Assembly (NCBI GenBank): GCA_014529385.2
Contig: CM043967.1
Coordinates: forward strand, 131,749,182 to 131,813,181
Origin: Adiantum capillus-veneris
Taxonomy: Eukaryota > Streptophyta > Polypodiopsida > Polypodiales > Pteridaceae
Direction of reading: 5' to 3'
DNA: 64,000 bases
Positions within the stretch are counted from its first letter, which is position 1. Every line of letters begins with the position of its first letter. Below are positions 54,862-64,000 of this stretch, piece after piece. A model generated the notes under the pieces. The model saw nothing but the letters and a program-made list of their open reading frames with translations. It was not told the origin of the DNA and searched no databases. A program made the position numbers and the translations under genes.

Positions 54862-56455
54862 TGTAACATTTAATGGTCTAGTAACTTGTGTGTAGCAGAA
54901 AATAACATAGACATAGTGAGCATTTCATTAGAATAGATTCCTAATGAGCATAGCAAGAGTGCTTGGATGGAGAGAGAAACAAAAGCATAACACCTAGTTA
55001 GATAGGCATGAGTAATACTTCAAAAAGAGAGAGAAATTAAGCTATTGACAACAGTCAAAGACCGGATTTACATGGAGCCAGTCCCCCCTCCAAAAGGCTT
55101 TGTATTATAGGTTTCCCCCATCAAGGGAGACATTCTATAATACTATACTTTGTGTTCCTTCAATAACTTGCTGGTGCAATGAAGATGGAAGCTTCAAGCA
55201 CCAAGCTTGCACTTATAAAACACAACATCAATTCCCTCACGGTCTCAGACCCAAGACCTCACACACCTTCAAAGATTGTGAGAGCTAGCGGGTTATGAGA
55301 GTATATCGAGAGGAAGGAGTATTCTTACTAGAAAGAAGTATATTTCCTCACATAATCACTCATAATAGCTTAGCATAGCTTAGTAATTAGCATGGTAGAG
55401 GAGATGAGCATGCATTGGAGCTTGGCTCTTGGTTGGATTTGCATCAGAAAAGCCAAGATTTGTTGGTGCAGTCCTCCCTGCTCACAAGCTTGGAGTAGAC
55501 GATGAGCTTTCCATTAAATCTTGTGAAGGAGAGAGAGTATTCTTTACTTCACACATGAGCTTGTGTGAGTGTGTGTGTGTGATCATGCCTTGCCAAAATC
55601 AGCCCCCTGTCTCTCTTGGTCGACCCCTCTTGATTTTTACTCATGCTGGCATCCATTGGACCCTGCAAAGCTTAGCCAATGATAATTAAGAAGCATAAGT
55701 GATAGCCTTGTGACATGTCTCTCCCTTTACCCTTTTGTGAGAGCTTTAGGTATTTACTTAATGCAATTAAACTCTTATTGGACCCCTTAGTCTTCTGGCC
55801 AATAGGAATCAAGCAAGCCATTGGGCTGTTGAATGCTCATTGGACCCCTTGGGAGACTGTCCAATAGTATTCTAGAGAGCTTAATCTCTATTGGTTCTTT
55901 TATCAAGTGTTTTTAAATGAATCAAACTAAATGTATTCTAGCCTAGTTCTCATTGGTCCACCTCTATGGCCATCCAATAGGATTTGAATGCACCTTGGGG
56001 GCAACTAGGCTAGGGAGCTGACATGTGTCCCTTATTCCCTTTGTGTAAAGGGTGGCTGCTAGTGTCTGTGTGTGTGTGTTTCTCTCTCATTCCCTACTAA
56101 AAGGGATCGCCCCCTCCAAGATAGGGATGTGGGAAGACTTTTGAGTCTTCCCACAAGCATCCAATATTTCCTAGGTTTTGACCATTGGACCTTACTTTAA
56201 ATTTTGGAACCTTAGCATTTTTGGAAGTCTTAATGGGCTGAACCTTAGGGTCTTTGAAGCCCATTGTTGCACATTTCTCTTTTGCAGATGGACCCCCCTT
56301 TGGGTCCCTATTTTCACTCCTTTGGATCCCTACTATGACCGGTCTGCCAGCTTAACCAATATTCTAACTTTTTATCCCCTGGTTCTTCCCCATATTAAAT
56401 GATCACTCTAACATGAGAAAATCATTTAGGAGAATTAGATATTACTTATTATGAA
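54862..56455 (-). mobile_element. Chromovirus 5' LTR, minus strand
   Basis: Reverse complement of 26343-27602 at both ends: starts (minus) TTCATAATAAGTAATATC and ends TTAAATGTTACA next to the Met primer site. Longer than the plus copy by about 330 bp, mainly in U3 (55690-56100), where CATTGGACCCCTT...CCAATAG units repeat. It carries one copy of the 81-bp unit doubled at 27390-27551. Confidence 0.85.
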
Positions 56456-56456
56456 A

Positions 56457-57127
56457 AATGGAATAATGCATAACACAATAAAGCAGTTATTGGGCCAAGT
56501 CACTAGAAGCTTTGAGAGTATGGTTCATTCAAAATCAAAGCCAAACCTGGAATTAAAGAGCGAATGCAGCTTGTGGCATAGCTACATTCAGAATTGAAGA
56601 GCAAAGATAAGGTTGAAGGCTCTTCAAAATGTCCTAGGACAGAAGAGGATGTGCCTCCTCCTTCAGGTGCCAAGCCCTTAGCTATACACCTGGATGATAC
56701 TACATGTCCTCCTGTCCTACACTTACTTGGGCATCATTCTATCTTTCACTTGCAAGCACCCCAATTAGGTGACGGGCGTTTTGCAAATGTGAAACAAGTT
56801 TCAGTGGCCCATCATCTCTTCAAAGATCTTGTCTATGCGGCAAAGATCTACAAGGACCAGATAGGAAGCAAGCCGACTTTACAAACGATGCTAGAGGAAG
56901 CAACTGCTACTATTGTTTAGCATCGTGGCATGATATTGCCCCGTGCTCTTGTTCGTTATAGCAAAAGGCCTATGTTGATCTTCAAGATTTGGAATGGAGG
57001 TCACCTTGAGCAGTGGATTTAGGCATGTCATCATGATGGAAGCAACCCTGCAATCAAAGAGTTTTATCACACATCTGGAATTGTACAACAGTTCATAGAA
57101 AATATTTTGCCGATGTGAAACGCTCTT
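56457..57127 (+). pseudogene. Protein-kinase N-lobe fragment, copy 2
   Basis: Second copy of 15880-16545. Reads LLGHHSIFHLQAPQLGDGRF with glycine loop LGDGRFANVKQV, YAAKIY (V of VAIK changed), hinge LIFKIWNGGHLEQWI, then a stop at about 57020. It shares with copy 1 the TAG after EEATAT.V (56918-56920). Lacks the catalytic loop. Lies inside a duplicated chromovirus LTR start, so it moved with or into that LTR. Clearly non-functional. Confidence 0.6.
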
Positions 57128-57199
57128 CTTCCCCATATTAGATGATCAGTTTAACATGAGAAAATCATTTGGGAGTATTAGATATTAGTTTTTATGACA
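57128..57199 (-). repeat. Duplicated LTR start flanking the kinase fragment
   Basis: These 72 bases are a diverged copy of the LTR start also present at 56386-56455, in the same orientation. On the minus strand it begins with an intact TGTCATAA, whereas the copy at 56455 has lost the TG. The kinase fragment lies exactly between the two. Confidence 0.75.
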
Positions 57200-58959
57200 A
57201 GGACCCTTGGGGCTGCTAGAATGGACGTGCAAAGGTGTGTGGGATCATCTATAGGCAAGGGGTGGCTCTCCCTTTAGCCGATGTATCTAGAATCCTTGAT
57301 GTGGTCATGGCTCGTCACGAGCATGACAAGAATCTATAACTTTGGATCTGTTAATATAATCCACTCACCATTGTGAGTTTTTCCAATGGAGGGAAAACAT
57401 TTGAATCAATTTAGGGTGCCGACATGGATCAAAAACCATGGCACCACAATACGCTTTGCAACAAAAGACCAGCTCACACACATCATAAGTTTTTTCCAAA
57501 TCCAATCAATCCTAATTTATACACTGAGAGCATCTATACTCTACATGAAGCGGGCTACATTGTTGGCAGCCTGCATGTCCACGTGTCTATATTTCTCTAA
57601 ACACACTTTGATCAATCATTGCTTTGCCATGATTGACATCCTCTATCACATAGGTGAAATAAACAAACACAAAATGATGGTTTATACTATCCTTAAGGGG
57701 CTGCCCCAGTCCATGAGCTATCTTGCATTCCTCTTTAGCAGTTGCAATAATGAGCCAACAAGTAAATACCATCTATAGTAAAAAAACTCATTTACTCAAT
57801 TATTGTCAAACAAAAATTACATAGAGACCTTTATGATTTACAAATAAATGTTAAAAATTATAGGTGAAAATATACTAAATCTAGGCCTTTTTAAGCACTA
57901 CTAATTAGTGGAGACCTGTGTAGAGATGAATGTATACTTTTGTTGATTCTATCCTATAAACCCATGATCTTGGATCATCCTACAAAACAAGTATGTGATG
58001 AAAACGGTTAGAGTTGTGGAGGATGATTGATGGCATAAGGTAAGGCTTTTTAATTGATGTTTGTTATGTCATGCCAATAGCTTAAAAGACTTTGATGTCA
58101 CAAGGTAAGGATTTTGAACAATATTTGTTATGTCATGCTAATAACTTTTGATTTCTTCTGACATATCTTCCTACACTATTATCCTACCTATCTCTTAGTA
58201 GGTCTTTATGAGTTTAGGTTCTTCCACGGACTCATAGGGAACTATCATGTTGTCCTAGAGATGGAGGAGTCATCACGAGTGGGACCTGTCTTCTTTGAGA
58301 GATAAGGTATCAATGGGCCACAAATGGACTACCTTCTATTGGATTTAAAGCAAAGCATTGAAAAGTGAGAGTGTATGTTGTTGGTAATACTCCTAACAGG
58401 ATTGGGTGAAGTGCGTGGTAAATTGGGTCTTGGGTGCTACAGCTATGAACCCATGTCTATCAAAAGCTTCACTTTAAACCTAAACAACAAATCCTAAGTT
58501 GGCTTTTGCTTTTGGAACTATAGCTAACATTAGATGAGATTAGGTTTGGATGGTGATCTCTTTTTGGACAAGTATTTTGGGTGCAAATTTAAACCATTGA
58601 ATAAAGCTTGCGGATTCGTGCCACATGGCAATTTAATGATAAAAAACTTTTTTTAAAAGTATTTTTTTGTAGGTCCTTGTCTACCTCCCTCTTTAAAAAG
58701 GGTATTGGGTATGTAATCTTTCCCATCTAATGTCACTTTGTTTTTGTAAATTTCTTACTTGATGCTGCCAACTGTTTTTGTTATTCATCAGTTTTAAATC
58801 TTTTGGAATATATTGTAATCTAGATGGTTTATTTTTGCATGTCTCCTTTCAATAGTATAATACTTTACAAAACCAAGCACACAATTTAATAAATATTGAC
58901 GCATTCCATTGATTAAGTGAGTAGGGCGCCATCACCTCAATGAAGGGCGATTCTTTAGG
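57200..58959. other. No gene recognised
   Basis: A 130-codon plus frame at 57386-57778 and its minus shadow show no family motif. The GGCATAAGGTAAGG/GTCACAAGGTAAGG neighbourhood at 58030-58150 is a short direct repeat. Downstream flank of the methyltransferase gene. Confidence 0.5.
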
Positions 58960-59048
58960 CTAAAAAAATGATAATGAGTGAAGTGCACGGGGGAGGTTAG
59001 TGGACAGTGAAAAGGGGAGTGAGAAACAAGATGGTGGATGTATGCTGA

Positions 59049-59049
59049 G

Positions 59050-59096
<47 letters not shown>
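59049..59096. repeat. (TG)n(AG)n microsatellite in 3' flank
   Basis: About 18 TG repeats followed by a few AG, immediately 3' of the methyltransferase stop. Confidence 0.95.
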
Positions 59097-59111
59097 TAGG
59101 CCTGCATCTTC

Positions 59112-60479
59112 TTACAGTGAGCGTGTGAGGGGCTTCTCCAACACAGCAGACAAGTAGAGAATCTCTTCTGTCTCGCGGTCGACTTTGCGGCCGGTCACCC
59201 ACTTCCTGGTATGAAAACCCAAGCTGTGAATCAATGGCACATACACCTCCTCAAAGTGTGATTTCCTACAGAAGAATCTATCCAACCAAAAGAGGCCACC
59301 TGGCCTGAGGACTTTATCAATGTCAAAGAGCAAGAACTGAAAGGTCTCCAAGGGGATCCAATGGCCGAGCACATGCATGGAATGTACAATATCAAGGGTA
59401 TTGTCAAAGAAGGGGAGCCTTTGAGCTATGGTTATGTATAAGGGTACAACCCCTCTAAGGGCCATAAAGTTATTAAAAGGCCCATTAAGGTTCATGGTTG
59501 TTGTGACTATGGTCCCCCCTCCCCCTCCTATGTCCAACCCTATCCTTATACCGCCCCTCTTGTCCCCCATCGCATCCTCAATCGAGAAATCTAGGCTCGA
59601 CCCTGCCTTGTCCCACCTCTTCCTCTCACTCCCCCCTAAATCAAAACAATCGTTGCAATCATCGAATACTCGCAGCCTCTTCCTCTCATTCAAGCACTCA
59701 AAGCTCTTGCATCTATATACCCTGACCATAGGATGTTGTCGTCCGGCGGCAATGTCCAATAGCTCTCGGGGATTGGGTAGGGCTTTGTGAAGTTCTTTGG
59801 TGTTACCGCAAAGCATCGCCGCCTCGGTAACGGCTCGCATCCGTCAAGTAGCAACCTCTGCACCAAATCTTGATCATCTGGACACTCTCCTCTCACTGTA
59901 TAGTTCATGAACTTCTTCAAATCCTCCTCTTGCAACGCACACGCATGACCAATGGAGGACACCATCATGTCCGACTTTTGGCCCGGGTGAAACCCGAGCG
60001 GTAGCGGACGCAATCTGGCTGCTTCCGCGAGCTCATCCAAGGCAGGGTCATGGCTGTTCTTCTGCATCCAAGTAGCCCAAAGGTCTGCGGAAGTGTTCTG
60101 CTGTTGAAGTGCATGAGCTACCATATCTCTTAATTCTTGGGTGGATGCATTGATTAACTGCATGTTTTCGGAGAGAGCGCCACGGAAAACCTTGGAGACT
60201 TCAGTGTTTGTGGTCGAAAGCTCTGCCTTCACATCCAGCAAGTCCTGTTCGGTGCTTCGCAGGTGCGAGTCTGTGTAATTTAGTTCCTTGAGGAGATGGC
60301 TCACCAGCTGCACTAGATTGATGGCGGCGTCATCATGACTAGGGTTTTTGCTACCGAGCGGTTAGGAGGTTGGAGCCTAAAAGGGCCAAGATGATGAGAA
60401 AAGTTGAGGAAGTTTTTGTCAGAAGCAGCAAGCTGCGTGGTTCTTTTGCTTTGAATGGGGGCATCTGATCGTAACCCAT
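59112..60479 (-). pseudogene. DUF248/At1g29790-like SAM methyltransferase, frameshifted
   Basis: The only host-type gene seen. ATG at 60479; a hydrophobic N-terminal segment (TFLIILALLGSNLL) suggests a single membrane anchor. A helical stalk follows, then ECPDDQDLVQRLLLDGCEPL, PRRRCFAV, ESYWTLPPDDNILWSGY, CKSFECLNER, CFDLGG, and the SAM-binding motif GIRIGLDIGGGGGTI, with RLPFFDNTLDIVHSMHVLGH and DKVLRPGGLFWLDRFFC, ending KWVTGRK...LSAVLEKPL. Order and length (about 454 codons) match plant Golgi-type putative methyltransferases related to At1g29790. Two indels break the frame: one extra base near 60358 and two extra bases in a TATATA run at 59713-59718. Either a young pseudogene or sequence error; the rest is conserved. 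No introns needed. Confidence 0.88.
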
Positions 60480-60509
60480 GTTGGCAACTATGAGAGGGAA
60501 GGTCGTGTC

Positions 60510-60540
60510 ATGTGTGAGAGAGAGAGAGAGAGAGAGAGAA
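60510..60540. repeat. GA microsatellite upstream of the methyltransferase
   Basis: CT repeats on the gene strand, about 30 bases upstream of its ATG, where a 5' leader would be. CT/GA tracts are common in plant leaders; a regulatory role is only a possibility. Confidence 0.7.
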
Positions 60541-60699
60541 CACCGGGCTTCTGGGAGTGAAATGAGCGATGGCGTTTTAAGGCAGTAGCTAGTCCCTTGC
60601 GTGCTTGCCATCATCCGGATGTCAAGTAATTTAAGTGCACGATGTGGCACACAAACGGAAGTCAAACTCAGAAGAGTATCGAATGCACTTGTGCCCCAT

Positions 60700-60955
60700 A
60701 AGCAAACGCATCTCGGCCCTCGTCACTATATGGCTCGGCTCTGGCCAGGGGGGATCTAGGGCCCAAATTTGGGGCTGCAAGGTGGCTTTAATCTCCGCCA
60801 TCGGATCACAAAGTGAACTAGGGGTGAACTCGGGGCAAAAATGGCGCCCCAAGTTCACTCCTAGTTCACCCCGCCTTGCTGGGTGTGGATCGAACCTGGG
60901 ACGTTTCGGTTGCCACACGAATGCCCTACCACCACGCTAACGCGCGTCGCTGTCC
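60700..60955 (-). mobile_element. tRNA-derived SINE
   Basis: On the minus strand a tRNA-like head has an A-box-like TTAGCGTGGTGG (60940-60929) and a perfect B box GGTTCGATCC (60897-60888), spaced as in a pol III promoter. A tRNA-unrelated body follows with GGTGAACTAGG repeats and GGCGGAGATTAAAGCC, reaching about 60700. It does not fold as a full tRNA gene (no proper acceptor pairing seen), hence SINE rather than tRNA. Confidence 0.7.
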
Positions 60956-61049
60956 ATGTTGGCATGGCACATGATCATACCCTAGTTTAAGCGCCCCTAG
61001 TTCACCCCCAGTTCACCCACCCCTAGCTTACCCGCCCCTAGTTCACACT

Positions 61050-61163
61050 CAGTTCACCCCTAGTTCACTTTGTGATCCGACGGCGGAGATTAAAGCCGTC
61101 TCGCGTCCCAAATTTGGGCCCTAGATCCCCTTTGGCCTAGAGCCGTGCCATATAGTGACGAGG
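61050..61163 (+). mobile_element. SINE body fragment, inverted to 60719-60831
   Basis: About 113 bases are the reverse complement of 60719-60831 with roughly 10-15% differences, including GTTCACTTTGTGATCCGA, GGCGGAGATTAAAGCC and GCCATATAGTGACGAGG. Short CCCCTAGTTCACCC repeats lie between the two arms. Confidence 0.75.
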
Positions 61164-61439
61164 CATCTCGGCCTCATGACCCATGCTTTAGAAAACCATT
61201 TTTAAAAAAACCTTGATTAAGGTCAATTTTTGCAATAGAGGAAGGGGAGGCATGCCACTTGGCATGCGTTGATTTGAGAATCTGTACAAAAGAACTAGTA
61301 AAGCTAATTTTGGAGCGCAAAGCCAGGCAAAGTAAGAGAGACCGCTCTCCTCGTACGCAATTCTTCTCTGTCGCCTTTGACAGTGCGATTGTTTGCAACA
61401 ACAGACATGCACAACAAAGTGAGACTAGTCAATGGGCTT

Positions 61440-62125
61440 CATGACAGATGTACGTTGTACGTATACATGACACGCTTTGATCTTTTGATGTACGTTTATA
61501 GGACAAGCTTGGATGTGATCGGCCTAGCGAAGCTCTAGACTGATTGATCGAGAATGCAAGGCATTGATGAAGCTCCGATAGAGGGAATTGTCAGGGACGA
61601 GATTGCCATTAAACCTGTCCATGAATGAAAAGTGGGCAAAGACGATGATCTAATAGGCCCTTTGTGGCAGATGTACGTATACAGGACAAGCTTCAAATTT
61701 TTTGATGTGTGTGTATAGGACAAGCTTGGATATGATCAACCTAGCAAACCTCTGGGCTAATTGATCAAGAATACAAGGCCATTGATGAAGCTCTGATAGA
61801 GGGAGTGATTGTGCGGGATGAGATTGCCAATAAACCTATGCGTGAATGAAAAGTGGGCAAAGGCCATGATCTTCATGAGCGCTTCGTGACAAATGTACAT
61901 AGATAGGAAAAGCTTCAATTTTTTGTTGTATGTATATAGGACAAGCTTGGATGTGATCGGCCTAACAAAGCTCTAGACTGATTGATCAAGAATACACGGC
62001 CATTGATGAAGCTCTGATAGAGGCAATGATTGTCGGGGATGAGATTGCCAATAAACTTGTGCATGAATGGAAAGTGGGCAAAGATCATGAACTTCATAGG
62101 CCCTTTGTGAAGGTAAAACCAAGCA
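61440..62125. repeat. ~220-bp tandem repeat, three copies
   Basis: Units marked by GGACAAGCTTGGATGTGATC at 61501, 61718 and 61939 (periods 217 and 221), followed each time by CTCTAGACTGATTGATCAAGAA, GATGAAGCTCYGATAGAGG and AAAGTGGGCAAAG. Degenerate peptide-like similarity between copies exists, but each copy has stops. Origin unknown. Confidence 0.85.
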
Positions 62126-62126
62126 A

Positions 62127-62344
<218 letters not shown>

Positions 62345-62346
<2 letters not shown>

Positions 62347-63235
62347 CTTTTTGACACTCTATTGACTTCAGCTATGCTCTACGGAGTTCAGGTATGGGGA
62401 CCCTCAATAGACCACCATTTGAGATCTGGCAACACAAATGGATGGAGATATATGGAGAGTCATTTGGTCTCTATGATCGCTCGGATGATTCGGGCTAAGG
62501 CCTCAGTGCCGCATGAGATTATCCCAGCCGAGCTAGCCCCCCCCCCTTGTGGTTGAGGCATTGACTAGATCAATATCCTTTATACACAATTTATGGGATC
62601 TCCCCAGGGACATATATGCTCGGTTTTCCCTAGAGTGATCTCGACAACTAGCACTACAAGGCAATACAACATGTTGGTATGGACAGATGAAAACATGGTT
62701 TTAGTGACATGGTTTCAACATGGATAGATTGCCTATGTTTCAATACTCCCTGGATGCACCCTCCATGTCTCTCACACGAACAGAGATCACCAGACTCATA
62801 CGCAAGGATCTGATTCAACTAGATACCAGGAGCACATGGATACAATCGTCACAGAAGTTGGGCACGAAGATGGCTTTCTACAGAGAGCATCGTTTCCAAG
62901 TCATAGAGGATGTTTTTGTGACTAGGCATGCATACATGGATATGCACTTATTTCATGGGATACGATGCGCTATTGGGCAGATATGCACATCCTCACATCA
63001 TCTCGATATCGAAACTGGTCGATTTCAGGGGTACTAGCAAGGGCCAGGATATGCCACCTATGTCACTTAGAGCCAGAGACAAAAGCTCCACTACACGTCA
63101 TTTCCCATCATACTATGAGATACGCGGCCGCTTCCATTGTCTGTTTAGACAGGGTTTTGGAACATTTTCTAGAGTCATGAGATATGAGGACCAGAGATGT
63201 CTCGGTTTGTTCCTGCTAGAGTTGCGTAGACTTAG
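62345..63235 (+). pseudogene. LINE (non-LTR retrotransposon) RT C-terminal remnant
   Basis: [20 protein letters not shown] is the typical end-of-RT motif of plant LINEs, followed by ARMIRAKASVPHEIIPAELA, then, after a frameshift in a C run near 62540, VEALTRSISFIHNLWDLPRD. Further on, ARICHLCHLEPETKAPLHVI with CX2C and later His resembles the zinc-knuckle end of such ORFs. Several frameshifts and stops; the catalytic part lies upstream and is absent, replaced by microsatellite. Confidence 0.75.
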
Positions 63236-63743
63236 GGAGAGATTGCTGAGGACATCAGAGGAGAGACAGTCTTAGAGACGAATCAAAGATTTCTTTACAC
63301 CAACCAGGGGAGAGCCAGAGGAGCAGTCATCATAGCAGATCTCAGAGCCCACCCACACTAGAGATACGTTGATTGACCGAGCCATTGAGCTAGGCAGATC
63401 CAGACGCCCACGACCTCGAAAGGTCTCCCACCATTGACGAAGGCTGAAGCAGAAGATATAGATCACTCTAGCTCGACATGCAAGATGCCGAACTAGAGTA
63501 TTGACCATGGAGGATGTTGATGAGATTGGACAATGACCGACGAGAGATTTCATTTGAACCCCCCCCCCCCCCCCCCCCCCCCAAATTCCGAATCAGCTTC
63601 ACAATCATTTCCTTAGTGTTTTAGTGTTAGTTCTTTGTACTTTCCGTACTCATACACGATATCAGATTCACCCATTGTAACTTTTTGGTCTCATAGGTCA
63701 TTTTTGCCTTTTGAAGACGTTAATATAACATTTAATTTCATTT
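63236..63743. repeat. LINE 3' region with poly-C run
   Basis: No gene recognised. A pure run of 24 C lies at 63559-63582, followed by TTTTAGTGTTAGTTCTTTGTAC-type T-rich sequence, plausibly LINE 3' UTR or flank. Confidence 0.5.
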
Positions 63744-63761
63744 CTCTCTCTCTCTCTTTCT

Positions 63762-63822
<61 letters not shown>
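63744..63822. repeat. (CT)n microsatellite
   Basis: Interrupted then pure CT run of about 78 bases. After it, to the window end, no gene is seen. Confidence 0.95.
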
Positions 63823-63825
<3 letters not shown>

Positions 63826-64000
63826 GATAGTTTCCTATATATGTTAAAATTCTCTTCGTCTTCTTCTCTCCCCTTACACAAATCTCTCTCTCTTTTGCTT
63901 ACATACACTAAACAACAAGATTTGAAGCAAAAAGTGTACACTCAGAAGCATTCTACATACACTACAATAAAAAGACAACCGATGAGTTTATGCAAACACA

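Noticed and set aside
57386-57778. 130-codon plus-strand ORF
   Set aside because: No motif, no homology I recognise, and composition like the surrounding non-coding DNA.
60880-60955. tRNA gene on the minus strand
   Set aside because: A and B boxes are present, but no complete cloverleaf or acceptor stem, and a SINE body follows directly.

Overview
The window looks like nuclear DNA of a land plant with a large, transposon-dominated genome. The evidence is plant-type Ty1/copia and Ty3/gypsy elements (a chromovirus and Tat-like elements with a second RNase H domain), a plant hAT transposase with BED finger, a tRNA-derived SINE, and one host-type gene matching the plant DUF248/At1g29790-like methyltransferase family. 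Long microsatellites are almost all AC/TG or AG/CT and none is AT, and the gypsy lineages are not the common angiosperm ones. This makes me think of a fern or another non-angiosperm lineage, but that is inference.

Layout. 1-2108: 3' end of a copia element (RT, RNase H, LTR) inserted in a decayed gypsy pol that continues to about 3200. 4413-9555 (minus): a Tat-like integrase tail interrupted by a second gypsy element with protease, RT, RNase H, a piece of integrase and an extra GC-rich coiled-coil ORF. 9572-15822 (minus): a Tat-like pol with two RNase H domains and two in-frame stops, followed by its probable 3' LTR. 15860-16600: a protein-kinase N-lobe fragment, next to a decayed hAT transposase (16571-18745, minus) and several satellite-like arrays up to 20350. 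20396-21435: a transposase-like protein of a family I cannot name, cut by an LTR at 21445. 22207-27602: a nearly complete chromovirus gag-pol with 3' LTR, joined at its 5' side to an unrelated gag. 27603-30084: palindromic, microsatellite and minisatellite arrays.

Two elements can be delimited completely. The first (30090-37555, TSD CAACT, LTRs about 1.48 kb) is a Tat-like element with leader ORFs, an open gag-protease and no RT, RNase H or integrase. The second (38746-47819, TSD GCTTG, 437-bp LTRs) is a non-chromoviral gypsy with gag, protease, RT, RNase H, integrase and a long extra 3' coding region ending in a coiled coil.

47820-57200 holds a 25-bp perfect inverted-repeat pair, an LTR with a Met-type primer-binding site, a minus-strand chromovirus gag, another chromovirus LTR with a perfect initiator-Met primer site, and a second kinase fragment sitting in that LTR. 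59112-60479 (minus) is the methyltransferase gene, carrying two small frameshifting indels. 60700-64000 contains SINE copies in inverted orientation, a 220-bp tandem repeat, a compound CT/CA/TG microsatellite, a LINE 3' remnant, a 24-base poly-C run and a CT tract.

Almost every element gene is broken by stops or frameshifts. Most stops are one C-to-T change from CGA, CAG or CAA. The most interesting items are the post-integrase coiled-coil ORF found in two different gypsy families, the pol-less Tat-like element with an open novel tail, the shared leader-peptide motif in two element families, and the duplicated kinase fragment.
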